Of a stretch of DNA of 64,000 nucleotides, positions 24,216 through 37,383 are shown piece after piece. The stretch spans positions 307,684 through 371,683 of the forward strand of contig CACRXP010000019.1 in the NCBI GenBank assembly GCA_902702965.1, written 5' to 3'. A program made the translations under genes and the position numbers. The stretch comes from Spirometra erinaceieuropaei. Lineage: Eukaryota > Platyhelminthes > Cestoda > Diphyllobothriidea > Diphyllobothriidae. The notes under the pieces are model-generated. The model was not told the DNA's origin. It saw nothing but the letters and a program-made list of their open reading frames with translations, and did no database searches. Position 1 is the first letter of the stretch; each line of letters starts with the position of its first letter.

Positions 24216-27200
24216 TGGTAGCGACGGCAGTTCTGTTGATGAAACCCTGGCTTTGAAGGCTATGACACTTCTTGGCTGGAAACGGCCTTAATCTAAATAG
24301 TCGAGTTAACTTTTAAAAACAAATTGACTGGATAAAAAATACATCAATGTCAAGGAAATTTGTAGTCTATCGTTCAGTGCATACGACCGATGCAAAGTCT
24401 TCAATTTGTTCTTTGATGCCAGTCCTTTCCCTCCCGGTTTTTTGGGACGGGGAGAGTTTATGCATTTGGTACTTTCCTTTGCCATTCACCTTGACGTCTT
24501 AAGGTAATAAAATATTTTCTGTCCTCTATGAGTTTAGCGACAATAGGTGGCACTTAAGAAGGCGTTTTCTTATATAGAGCACATAGTTCTCTTTCCAGTA
24601 GTATATAGAGACAAAAGTTTGGTAGACAGTTCGTGTGGTGATATTTTTTGTAATGGTGATGTAAATGCGACAGAACATACAGACAGAGTGTTTACAGGAA
24701 CGCATTTGCTCTCGTCTTCTTTATGGGTCCCAGACTTCTCAAGAGAAAAAAGCCACTTTCTCGCCGACTTAAAGTCAGTTCGCACGTTTAGATACAAGGC
24801 AGCCTCGGCTAACCAAGCCGGCTTTGAATTTTTTATGTTTAAGCTGCCACCAGCACACCTACATGTAACTAGCCAAGATAAAAGTGCTTTTACTTTGAAA
24901 AAAACACTTTTCGGAGTTAGGTATGGTTTTTGCCAAGGATTGTTTTTCTGCCGTGCGTAAAGTCACAGCCTCATCGCTAAAAACGGCAGCAGCGGCGCTC
25001 GATGGATCGACAAAGCCTTGATTTGCCCTACTTTATGGTCTGAGGACGGCCGACATTGGCGATAAATTACGTTGATACCATCGTCTACTAAAGTATAGAC
25101 AGCCATTGTTTTGTACTATTAGATCGTTCCCAAACTATAAAACGACCTTTGTGATGCCGCCGATGATAAAATGAACGCCAGTGAACATCAGTTTTTAGTC
25201 AGCACCAGATTCTTGAAAATGCATACGTTCAGTGGTTCTGTGGCTCGCCACTTGTTGGAGACCAATGCCGCTTCGTATGCTTAAAATTGGCGGAGGTGTT
25301 TATTTTTATCCGAAACCCTGTTAGTCCACTTTTGTGCTTAATATTTACTCCTTGCTTTTTACTTCCAAATCGATGTAAAACTGTCAAAATGGTGGACCCC
25401 CAAATTTGATTGGGTCTTAAGGATTTGAGCAAAAATTGGTGTCTGAATCTTGGCTTTAATAGAATAAGGAGTATGTGTAAGAAACCATCTCAGTTAAGAG
25501 AATTTTTATTATTAGACGTTTGATAATTCGGATGAAAAGGACCTCTTGCATTATCTGGTTTCCCCAGAGCATCCTCACGGCCACTCCTCAAAACATTTCA
25601 GTGAGGTTGTACAGTCATTTGAGTTAAAACACCAAATATCACAGAATATTTAAAAAAATAAATGATTTTGACGATTCACGAGCAGACGTGGGAGTAAATT
25701 TGAAACAACTTCAAATTGTGATGATAAGTTGAAAGTCAAGATTAGGAAAACTGTCACAGTACCCGACGATACGTTAATATTTTGTTTTCAGAAGCCATTT
25801 ACCGAAAAATAGAATAGTTTAAGTAATTGAATTAACTCGTCCGTATCCTATGCTTCATGATCAGCTGTTGTATTGTCTTCTGTGCCAACTGTCGATCATG
25901 AGGCCATCCATAGGGCTAGCCTCGATTTCGGTCAACTGGGAGGTCCTGGATGCATCTATTGATGGAGTAATGGTCTTTCTTTTGGGTCTCGACATCTCGC
26001 TTTTTTCCAATCCTTAAACTACAAGCCAAACCTGACTTTTTAAATTGGCTTTTCAAAGCTCTCCTCTAACAGATGTATACGAGATTGTGGAGGTGTTCTG
26101 ACGATAAAGGATACGAGCAACGGACATCGAGCAGGAGTACGAGGAACATCGGCCATGTTAAGTGACTCGCGATCAGAGCATTCCGCTCCTGGATCCGCGC
26201 CAAAACTGACTCCAGTCCGTTTAAACAAATCCGTCCAATGTGTGGGTCGTAAAATTAACAGTACCGGAGTCGTAGGCGGGGCTTACGTCAGCTTGCGAAA
26301 ACCCTCTACGTTTACGGGTAGTGTCTGCCCTAAGGCAGTCGCGACATCGTTGCATTCGTAATTTCAGACGCGTTACCTTATTTTCAAATCTACAGTGCGT
26401 TGTTTAACTCATTAAAGGTATTGAACCTTGCGAATGACTGCCAATCCCTCGCAGACTAACAACAGTGCGTGGCCCTAATATCTATGTTTTATATATAACA
26501 ACTTTAGGAGAATTAAAATAACCAAAATCTTAAGAGTAATGATCCGTTTTTAGAAATACCAACATTTTTAGCAAATCGGAAAATGCCAAAAACCGAAAAT
26601 TTCTGTAATTGTGTACATTTCATTTGTCGATGTGCAAAAGGTTCGTTTATGCAAAAGGTGAGCATATATGACAACGCAAACGGATTAATCTCTGGAAACA
26701 ATCTTATAAGGAAATTTACATTTGAATATTTATTAAGAACTTTTGTGATTCCACGTGTGGCGATTTGCCAAAAGCCTACACTGTTAGCATACATTCCAAT
26801 GTGAGTCCTTGATGATTCGTGGTATTCTTTAGTCTTTGAAATGACTCAAATGCGATTGAATGAAGATTTTTCTTAATTTGCCGATAGGGACGTTATTGGA
26901 ACAAAAGTGTTTACGGAGGCATTTGTTGCCAGACGGTTCAGTGAGTAACAAATTTAAGTGAACTTGACAGCTGCGATCGTAAACATATCATTTTGTGTAT
27001 GCAACAAAACCTTTGTCCCGCGAAGAAATTTACACATTCCCTTTACTTGTGATTACGTTTAGTTACATATCGATTTTGAAATGTCGCTGATAAATCCATA
27101 ATTTTTGTAGTTTCTGATAGATCATTAATAAGGACGGATCCTGTATTCGGTGCCTGTTAAAGCCTTATAAATTATATATTTTCTAAAGGCATTTGCCGCA

Positions 27201-30200
27201 GCAACAAGTTTTTGGTCGTGCTTTTCCATGTAGAAGGTTTGTGGAGTCACATTTGAATACTCACCGAAACAGGAGGCCTCACTGTTGAAAAAACAGCACC
27301 CACAACAAAATTCAGCGAGGAACTGCTTTTGATCGATTAAAAACTGTCTATGAAGAATGCCTTTTTAAGGAGGACTTCAATACTGCATTATGTTGACGGA
27401 TGTCTATGTCATTTGCATTTTCCCACGATGAGGCCAAGCCGAAATTCACGTGGCTACAAACTACTGATATTTCTCTACTGCAAACGCAAGCAGATGTTCT
27501 TCCGTTTATAAATGTTGCATTTCACTGAACTTCGGGGAATCCTTGAAGTATCAGCAAATAGATATTTAGATTCAATTTTTCCAATCGACTCGAGACAACA
27601 TTGTGCAAATGTTTTTGCTTATGACGTGAGTTATTTAAAGCCATAATTGCACATAGTCGTTTGAGTCATACTTATAGACTTGGCCAAAAATAAAAATTAT
27701 TCGCCGAAATTTATTCTCCGCAACCATGACTTATGAGTATTGTAGTTATGTCAAATAAACTACACTGTGTTATAAATTATTGCTGAAAGAAGCTTCGCTG
27801 TTGTTAAATGGTGGCAAATATTCATGCCTCTTATCCTTTTCTAAATAAAAGTTTAAAAATTAAACCTGTTGCGTGATTGTGGGCCTTATCGGTTGGTTAT
27901 GGGATAATTAACAGGCCTACGTAAACTTATTAAGTTAACTTAACCTATTCATAAGTACATTAGATTATACAATACACATAATGCTCTGACGTGCATTTGA
28001 GGGGGTAGTTCTGCATACATTTAATGTGTTGATCTTTGATTGTTAAACCGTGTTGAGGCACACAATGTCTTTTCATAAATAAGACCTTGTTTGAGTCTGT
28101 TTAATGGAAGGAAAACAAGCTTACATCAGGCATAATTAGACGTTTTCAAGTAATTCTTTAAGTTATCTGGGACAAAATGCAAAACCCATTTATTATTTGC
28201 TCTGTGATTTAGAAGAGCATCAAACAAAAGCATGACGATTTTTGAGTTAATCCCTTCTAGAACCAAAAAAATCGGGTTTTGCGTCTATAAATTTCAAGCG
28301 CATTCAGATATGCAAGATTGCATTTTTTAAAAAGAAAATATTTACTACCCGTAAAATACTATCATTTTCTGTGTCCTGCTACGCAAGAAGTAGGTCAAAG
28401 TACTTTCTTTCGGACGTCGAATTCGAGAGCAGCCGATGGACAGCAGCCTAGGTCGTTAGCCAATGTTTTCAATAATAGTTGAGTCAATCTCTGAAAGCCT
28501 ATCAATGATATAACGGTGCCTATATTTAAGGATGCTGGTGCAAGCGACTTGCAGACAAGCAAGACGACGTATTTATTCGTGGTGCACTACAAAGAGGCAG
28601 TATATCTCTCATGAGGCTATTCGCAGAAAAAAGTTTTCAATATTTTCTTTGTGCTTAATAGCCTCCCATCGGCAAAACGTCATTTCAATGCCACTCGTAA
28701 GTAAAAAACAGAATACTTTAATGACAGACTTTCATTTTAGACGTCCGAAGTCGGTCTAGATGGTCACATACAGGAAAAACTTCCCACGAGGATAACTGTC
28801 AACTCATGATGATTCAGGTAGCCATGAAGTTTTAAAGGCGACCGATAGGGAAGGAAGGAACGAAGACAATAAGCGATAAGGTTTTCATCAGTATCGTAAA
28901 GTTTACCCTCGGCTACAACGACATTCATCAGCGTCGAATGGTTATTTCAACGTCATAGGCTAATGCCGCTGACCACCGCTCAAGGAAGATATGATTTTAA
29001 ATACGTTCGCGACTATAAAACAACTGCTTAGACCACATCTAACTTCTCCCGCCAATCCGATCGAAAACCGTTTTGAAATTATAAAATCGAGTCACGTCCA
29101 GAGAACACATTTTAATGCGGTTGATGGAGGGGTTTCTTGGCTAATAATTGTAAAGACCAAGTTATTATAGACAGTTTATGAGCTTCTAGGTATTCCCGAA
29201 TAACAGAAATTTTAAAAGTAAAGGGACAATTTACACAGTTATTGTTAATTTCAGTGTTCTCCATAATTTTCTTGTTATTCCGCATGTTTCTTATCTGTTA
29301 TTTTTTAAACCTTAAACTACTTACCTCCAAGAAAGCCATTTTTAACACGATGGCTTTTGATGCAGCATTATTTCTTAGACAGTTCATAACATTATATAAG
29401 GTAAAATACGTATTTTTCTGAAGACTAATCATCTGTTTAACGTAGCGTAACTTTTGGGGATGAAGGGTTGGTGCTTTTTTTGTTTCGAAAGCTTTAGCGT
29501 ATAATTCATGACTTTTCACCAGATAGGCCACTTGCCGCAATCTTGGACCACATTTCTGCTTTTTGATAGTTCTTGGTGTAGATGTTACCGACCAGTAGAA
29601 GGATGTAGTCAACTGATTCAAATACGGGTCATGTCAATTACGGGCCAGAACGGATTCCTCAGCAGTTTACAATTGACTCAACATTATGCATCTTAATAGA
29701 GGAATTCCTGCAAGCTTCTAGAGCATTAAAGTACGTAGACACGTAAGTGACTTTTATAGAATAAAATCCTTTCGTTTTTTAGGACTAAAGTTGATATTTG
29801 TACCTTGTCTCTCCTGACGTTATTCTTTCCAGCATGCGAATGTCGTTTGGCAATACATTTTTGTTTGGATCACTGTCCTGCAATGGAAAACAGGACCAAA
29901 TGCGCAGATATGCTTAACAGTATCTAGTACTGAAGGCATTTACCCGACCGCAAGGCATCGGCGATTCGCGCTAGAGATTTTGTGTGTTTTTTAACTGACC
30001 ATCTAATTTATAGACGTATTCTGCATAACAGAATAACATCTTCACGAGGCGGTTTAAATCAAGAACCGAACATGTGGTTTCAGTGAATCAGCTTTCGTCC
30101 TCCCTAAAGCATACAATTTCTGGCATTTCTTATATAATTTCTCTTAAGCGATGAAAGCGCAACTGGCCTTTCACAGCTTTCTCGTCAGCCAAAGTAAGCA

Positions 30201-31086
30201 TCCAATGTCCATTAGCATGTTAGCATTTTTGGGCGCAACAAGAAAGCAAGAAGATCCAGATTTTATTTGGAAGAAATGTTAATATTTTGGCAAGGTTCTC
30301 GGCGTCCTAAATAGACTGGTTTTGCTGATATTCACGGGTCAAACTGTAAAAATCAGCACGGGGTATTTGCTCAAAGACCTTCTTTTTTGCATCGACGGGT
30401 TCATGAAACACGGTAACCATCCATTTACTTTCTTCACAGACGCCATACCAATAGTTTTATCACTTGTCGCAATGTGATTGTTGTTCGTTGTTCTCTATAA
30501 TATTTGTCCAACGGGGATCGGTGCACTCTACGCAGTATGGTAGAGAAGATTTTGTGTTGTCGGGGGAACTAGATCGTATATGGTACGCGTAGATCGCGAT
30601 TTTTGGTAAATTTAGTTTACTTCAAGCCCTATGTGGCTCCCCAGTCAGGACAGCAGCTTAATGCATGGGAAAGCAATGGGAAAATGGGGCTGAAACTAAG
30701 GAACGCATCCTCATGAACCAGCGTAAACACTGCGGCCTGAATGCCGAATTTATAATAAACGATGGCAATTGCATGGTTTATGGTCGGGGTTTCTTATTCA
30801 GGGGAGCATTTGTTATAAACAAATGACCTGAACGTCTCAAAGCATTGTGGTATAGCAAATTTTGATCGCTTATATTATTGGCAATTAAAAGGAGACACTA
30901 GTATTACCATTCGGTCATAATAATATATTGATCTTATGTCCCCTTTCAGGAATTATCAAAAAGGTATTGCATTGTTGTATTTTCAATTGGATGACTACTT
31001 TAAAGCATCCTGATTATCCTCCAGCATCGACTATCGCGAGGGTTTTTTATTTTCTTCTCTAGTAGATATAAATAAACAAGGCCAGC
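24216..31086. other. AT-rich spacer, 6.9 kb
   Basis: The open frame at 24547-24960 opens with GTG, has no ATG before residue 98 and no recognisable motif, so I do not call it. A short block near 26425-26460 (GCGAATGACTGCCAATCCCTC) is repeated near 46930-46960. Nothing else is supported. Confidence 0.35.
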
Positions 31087-31104
31087 TTTTTTATTTTAGC
31101 CCAG

Positions 31105-31332
31105 TTGTACCCCCGAGTAGGTGATTCTGGCCATAAAACATACCCTTGCCTTAAAAAAACTTTTGCCAAGTTAAAAGCATACAACAAATACTTAAAGCAA
31201 CTCGATGATTTAGGAATAAAAACGTCTCGAAAAAAACTTGAAATTCCGAAAACGCCAAAAATCGCTGTAATTAAGAAAGGTCAAGTTGTCTACGCACACA
31301 AATTTTTCTATGGAGAAAGGCAAGAAATATAA
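31105..31332 (+). CDS. Probable 3'-terminal exon of an unrecognised host gene
   Basis: A 75-codon open frame ends at TAA 31330-31332. It has no ATG at its beginning. Immediately upstream is a pyrimidine-rich run ending TTTTAGCCCAG, a good splice acceptor (AG at 31103-31104, so the frame enters in phase 0). Thirteen bases after the stop is AATAAA. The peptide is lysine-rich and looks selected rather than random (LKAYNKYLKQLDDLGIKTS; IAVIKKGQVVYAHKFFYG). I do not recognise the family, and upstream exons were not found. The combination of acceptor, frame, stop and poly(A) signal is the evidence. Confidence 0.5.
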   Translation: MYPRVGDSGHKTYPCLKKTFAKLKAYNKYLKQLDDLGIKTSRKKLEIPKTPKIAVIKKGQVVYAHKFFYGERQEI

Positions 31333-31344
31333 TAACACAGATAA

Positions 31345-31350
31345 AATAAA
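31345..31350 (+). promoter_or_regulatory. Polyadenylation signal AATAAA
   Basis: Canonical AATAAA 13 nt after the stop of the putative terminal exon, implying a very short 3' UTR. Confidence 0.5.
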
Positions 31351-31384
31351 GTTTACAAATTAGGCAAGATCCTGTTGCGTAGCC

Positions 31385-31480
31385 GTATGCCTTAGGAAAC
31401 TGGGTAAGAGGTTGGGATTGGGGTGTCAGGGTTAGACGTTAGGGGCAGAGGGTTTGTGGTTAAGGGTTAGGCTGGGGCTT
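31385..31480 (+). repeat. G-rich, degenerate telomere-like stretch
   Basis: Contains scattered GGGTTAG, GGTTAAGGGTTAGG and related blocks, reminiscent of degenerate TTAGGG units. A weaker G-rich patch of the same type occurs at 39300-39360. Repetition is irregular. Confidence 0.3.
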
Positions 31481-34214
31481 GTCTACTGAAGGTGCGGCTA
31501 CGAAATAAACTCCGACCGTAAATTGTCCTTTAATGAAGTCCACACATAAACACACATTTGGAATTGGTGTAAAAGCAAGTATGATGGTTAGCCAATTGTG
31601 CAAAGTTTGCATACATACTCCAAAACGGTTTTGCCAAAATTGACCGACTATATTCAGTTGACTGACGCAAACTGGAATCCGCTTGATTTCACTGATAGGC
31701 ACCTTGCAGGTATAAACGTTTTCGTAAGTAAGCATCTCACAGGATCAGTCTGAAACTAACAAATGTAAATAGAATTCGCAGGTGCGATTGTGTATAATAC
31801 AAGGAACATTTCCTCCTGTGCAATTTCTTAACAGTTATGCCCAATGCCGAAATACGCATAGTTTCATATTTTCCTTGAAATATCGGTAAATGCTTCTTAA
31901 TTTTCAGTGTTTCCAGTTGAACATCCATAAATGTGAATTTTTTGCTATATGCTCATTAAAACCATAAATATAAGATATTTCTTAAAATCTTGTAACGTAA
32001 AACTGAGTGCTTGGTCATTTTTTACAATGCAGACGACGGCGTAGTTGATGAAATCTCATCACCAAAAAATGTTCGTGAATAACGCAGAAGCCATTATTTA
32101 TGTGTCTAAGGATATGAAAGTCCGCAGATTTGTAAATGAAAATTTTAAGTTGATAAAAAATCTAGTTTTCCAAAAGCAAACCTTCTGCTGCACTTTGATC
32201 CGAGTTAATTGCAGAAAAAGTCTGTTTTCATAATTTGTCGGTTTATATTACTCCTCCCTAGTAAAAAAGTACTCACGAATTAACAAGTTATGGCTAGGAC
32301 AGCTACTGGAATAGAAAATTTCCAAATGCAAGCTAGCTTAGGTTTCTGGTCAAATTCGCAAACACTTTGGTTGGCGCAATTAGCCATAAAATATTTTCTC
32401 GAATAAGCTCAACGAATTTGAAAAATGCGCAATTCCGTTGTGCCTAAATTTGATCGCGACAATTTTTTCCCGTATAAATAAATTCCCCAAAAACCCACAA
32501 ACCATTGATCATGTTCTGAAAATACAATTAAATCTAGAAAGGCAATAGAGAAAGCATCTAGAGAACAGAATTTACTCATATTCACGTCGCCAAGATTGGC
32601 AAGATATGCTTACGAATGAAACAAGATATGCATTAAATCAGTTTTCCTTAAATGTTATCTCTTTACACATAAAATGGCGAAGTGTTATTGCGACGCCCAG
32701 AACAAAAAATTAGATTTCTGCAAACATTTAGCTCCAAATGAAGCATGCAAAGGAGTCATCGAAATAAGGTAATAAAGTGTACATTTAAAAACATTAAATA
32801 CTAATAAAAGTATTTCAATTAGATGTCGAAAAAAAATATTTAACCGGTTAATTTTAAAAAACGTCCGGCAGAGGCCACAATCCCTAAGTTGTCGACATCT
32901 GACAGACTGCCATTTGGATAGTCCGCTATCCCAACTCACGCAAAACTTGCCATCGAAAGACATTATTATTTTTTCAGTCTCCTTTTTATGTTGTTTGCAA
33001 TTTCTCGGGATATTCGCAAGAAATGTTCATCACATATGTTTTTTGGAAAAGTTCTTTTTCAGATAATGCACAGAATAATTGTGTTTTCAGTCTGAGACAT
33101 GTTTCATCATCTCTTTTCACCGTTTAAATCATCTTAATGTTTGGCTGTTTTTAGACTTTAAAAATGAGCGTTTATAAAAGTATGTCACAGGAATAAAATT
33201 GCTAACTTTTAATGCGTCCTTATGGCCACAGGCAATTTTTTGGAATATCACATACATTTTGTAACGGTAACGCGGGAACCATTTTAGTCAAAGTGACATT
33301 TCGAGTGTGCCAAATTAATTTGCTATAATTCTGAATGGAATTTACAAGCAAAAACTGCGATGCGTCTATTCAACTGTAGCCTCCCGCATTTTAGGAATTT
33401 TTTCCATGTCAACCCATCTACCGGCATCCTCACAATTATCTTTTTGCTGAAAGTTGGAAAATCAGCATCGAATGCTTAGTTCATCAGTCCATTTAAAGCG
33501 TACTCAATTAACGGGTTCGTCTTTAGGGGTAGTTCGTTTTTTGAAAAAAATTGTTTTGCATTAGGAACCTCACCAAGTGTTCACAAAGTTGAATTTATTT
33601 GAAGGACAAGCCCAAGTTTTGCTGACTCTTATCAACTATTGAAAGGGCGTTGACTGTGGAGAGTTTTCATTTTAAGTAGCTACTTAATGAACTTGCGTAA
33701 AACAATAATGGAAAGTGAGAAATTGATGGAGCAGATCAAAAAACGAGCTGTATTACCATTACTCATCAGCTTTCCACAGTGAAGGTGCAAAAACTGCCGA
33801 AATGTATCAAAGGCTTGCATTTCTGACGTCTTTTTTCGCAATTAGAGATATTGATGCGTCAATTTTTGCATTCGAAACCTCGGTCGATAAAAACGGGCCT
33901 CAGAAGGGATTGTAAAGTTAGATTTAATCGGTTTAAATAATAATCGGGGGAGATATGATTTGAAAGACAAATAGTCGCCCCTGTTGCCCGTTCTTATGGG
34001 CAATGAAAGGGGGCTCTCTGACCGACAGCTCGAACTATAATGTCCACCGTGTTCATTGCACATGACGGACGAAGGACGGTAACTTGTCCGTGAAATAATT
34101 TATAGCGATAGCATACTTGCGCAGTATCTGCCATACCTTCTCCCCTCTTGGCCACGTCTGTTAAAAAAGAGCAAAGAAGTCCGGAATTAGGATTGAAACC
34201 AGAGCTGACAAAGT
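31481..34214. other. AT-rich spacer
   Basis: No gene recognised. Confidence 0.35.
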
Positions 34215-34216
34215 TA

Positions 34217-35201
34217 TATTGCGTGACCGATCTCATGAAATGGTGGCCAAAATTTCGAATAGCATTCTCGATTCGAAAGGAGTACTTAGGTGGGTTTATT
34301 ATATTGACTATCATCAGGCATAGTCTGATAATATTTCGGACTCGCCAGGATGTCGGCTTTCGGATGCACTGTTTTTTCACCTCCCGCAGAAACCGCCCTC
34401 GGCAAAAAAATGTCTACTTGAATTGTTTGCATTTGTCCTACTGATTTTATATGGCCCTATGAATTCAAATATATTTTATACGTAAAGTGCACAAAAATAT
34501 GCTTTTTAACTCGCTTGGTAGAAAATTACATTTTCTTTATATTTTATTCCCAAAAAATATGTATATAAGAATTTAAAAAGTTCTAATTATGAGATTTTTA
34601 AGGCCGTGCAATGTCCATGCATACAGGACCGCGCATGTCCGTTTACCAATGCTCGTCACGATATGTACAACACAGTCCGGATCCATTGCGAAATTTTATC
34701 AACTCTATATGGTATCTTCTTAAAAGCATAAAGGCATATATGGTTTCCCTTTCGTGCAAAGCATTCACCTTGTAGACTGAAATCGCTTAACGCAAATGCA
34801 ATAGAAGATCAGATTCAAAATTATTCGGGAATCGAGAAACTTTTTAAAACCTAAATGTATACTTTCTTAGGGTATAAAATATGAAAAAAATATGATTTTC
34901 TACCAAGCAAGAAAAAAGCATAGCTTTATTTATGTTTTTATAAAATATATTTGAATTTATAAAACCATCGAAAATCAATGAGAAAAATGCACGCCAAATA
35001 AGTGGTCATTTTTTACCGAGTGTGGTTTCTGCAGGAGGTCAAAAGGAAGAGCATTCACAAGCCGACATCCTGGCGAGTCCGAAGTAATATAGGATTATGC
35101 TGCGTACTCATCAGTATTACAACATCACCTAAGTAATCCTTTCTAATCGAAAAGGCATCCCAGAATTTTGGCCAACATTTCATGAGATCGGTCACGCACT
35201 G
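34217..35201. mobile_element. Foldback / Tc1-like MITE, copy F1 (985 bp)
   Basis: Inverted arms of roughly 400 bp face each other. The right end reads inward CAGTGCGTGACCGATCTCAT then GAAATGTTGGCC; the left end is the same with its first bases mutated. Subterminal blocks (CTTAGGTGGG; GGACTCGCCAGGATGTCGGC; TCTACCAAGC) occur in both arms. There is no coding capacity. The CAGTG terminus resembles Tc1/mariner ends. The left flank has TA and the right flank CA, compatible with a decayed TA target duplication. Confidence 0.75.
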
Positions 35202-36395
35202 CAGACAGTCCCCCCATGCGTGCCACGCACGGACCAATCCGCGCACAGTGAACCAGGTTTTCACACATACGGGAAAAGGGCAACTGAAATTTAAACAGAG
35301 TGGGAATGTAATCGCAGCCACTTTAGGCGGAAGTCATTGCTGCCTGATGTCCCGTCCTGAAAGTGGAACTGCTTTATCCTGTCAGATGGCAGCCCCCCAA
35401 GTCGTGGATTGTGGCCCACTGTGATGGTTAGAATGCTAACCATTACTCTTATATTTAGGAATATGCGTTGGGTGCCAAGAGGGCAGAGTTCCTAGAGTTT
35501 ACCTAGCCCTCCCCTTCCTCTACTTTCTCAGACACTAGTATAAGCAAACTGATGGATTATCAGACAACCCTAGATCAAACAAAAAAGGTCCACGGAAGGA
35601 TTTTTATTCACAGAGAGGGAGCATTTTGTGCCGGAGGGGTGAGAGAGACTGCACGCAGTTGAATCGAAATGACACACAAGTCTGGTTTTTGACTAATCAC
35701 CTCAAGACATGTTGACTTGTTGCCCTCTGTAACAGTCCAGCTTCTCTAACTGCCGAATTCACAACATGATCATCATCTTGCGTGCTTCTTTCGTCGACTG
35801 CCTTGCCTCATCCACCATTGGCACAAACGTTGCGGGCGTTTGACGAACAGAACTGCTCTGCCGGTTTGCGAACTTCCATGCTCTAGGCGAGACCAAGTGA
35901 CATTTTTCATTTCACGCTCAAAATTTGCATACCTGTCGCATTGAGCAAGTAGGGGTCGGTGATGAGACGATGAAGACCGGGGGGCATGCTCCGACACAGC
36001 TAACCAGAAAGGCCTGAGTGCATGCGCAGACTGCTCCTCAGAATAAGAACGGAGATTAATTTTAGGGCGGGGTGATATTCACTGTCAGGAGAGCAGAGCT
36101 TTTCTAACTGCCTGTCATCTAGTCGTCGTTGGAAAATCGGGGTGGTTAGTACGCGCGCAGTTCCTCCATCATGACGGCTGGGAAGAGGAGCTGTTGCAGT
36201 GAGGAAAGAAATGCACGACTTTTTACAAAGGCGACCGAGTGTGTATGAGCAAACGCCACAATCTTGACTCTGCTCAGAACCTGATCAACCTAGGCTGTTT
36301 AGTTTGCACTTTCATATAACTGGTCGCCCGTCGCAGGTGCACTGGGCCATCTTTTGTTGGCCTATTCTGTATACTTGCGGAGAGCGCGAGGACAA
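35202..36395. other. Spacer between two foldback copies
   Basis: No gene or repeat recognised. Confidence 0.35.
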
Positions 36396-36397
36396 TA

Positions 36398-37381
36398 CAG
36401 TGCTTGACCGGTCTCATGAAATGTTGGCCAAAAATTCTGAGATGCGTTTTCGTTCTGGAAGGATTACTTAAGTGGGCTTGTAATACTGATTATCATGCGG
36501 CATAATCCTATAGTATTTCGGACTCGCCAGGATGTCGGCTTTCGAATTCTCGTCTTTTTGACCTCCTGCATATCCGTACCCGGTACAAAATGACTGCGTA
36601 ATTGGCGTGCATTTTTCCTACTGATTTTCGATGGTCCTATAAATTCAAAAGTTTTCTAGAAAACATGCACAAAAATTTGCCTTCTTTTAGTCTTTTGGTA
36701 GAAACCAACGTTGTTTTTTTATTTTATACCCGAAGAAAGTGTATATTTAGGGTTGGAAGCGTATTCGAATTCCCGAATGATTTTCAGCCTGATCATCCGT
36801 TGCACAGCGTTTAGCGGTTTAATTCTACAAGGCATATGCATTCTGCTTAAAGGAAATCATATATTCCTCCATTCCTTTAAAAGGAGACTATGTGGAATGT
36901 AAAGAATTTTGCAATGGATGCGGGATATGCTGTACTTTTCATGAGAAGCATTGGCAAACGGATATGTGCGATGTGGTATGTATAGACATCGTACAGTCTT
37001 AAACATTATAATAAGGAACTTTTAAAACCGAAATATTCAGATTTTTCCGCTAAAAATGTGAAGTCAACGTGATTTTCTACCAAACCAATAGAAGAAAGTA
37101 TGCTTTGTGCATGATGCCTATAAAATATATATAAATTTATAAGACTATAGAAAATCAATGCGAGAAACGCATGCTAATTAAGTGGCCAATTTTTATTAAG
37201 TATAGTTACCGTAGGAGGTCGAAAAGGAGTGCATTCATAGGCCGGCATCCTGCCGAGTCCAAAATATTACGAAACTATGCCGCATGATAATCAATCTTAC
37301 AACCTCATCTAAGTTATCCTTCCCAATCGAAAATGCATTTCAAAATTCAGGCCAACATTTCGTGACATCGCTCGCTCACTG
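36398..37381. mobile_element. Foldback / Tc1-like MITE, copy F2 (984 bp)
   Basis: Same family as F1 and almost the same length. Both ends begin CAGTG, and the element is flanked by TA on both sides (36396-36397 and 37382-37383), the target duplication of the Tc1/mariner superfamily. The arms share CATGAAATGTTGGCC, a block with GGACTCGCCAGGATGTCGGC, and the TTTTCTACCAA block near the centre. No transposase frame is present, so it must have moved in trans. Confidence 0.8.
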
Positions 37382-37383
37382 TA

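Noticed and set aside
24547..24960. 137-codon open frame, the longest in the AT-rich half apart from PLE pieces
   Set aside because: It opens at GTG, contains no ATG before residue 98, and has no splice context or family resemblance.
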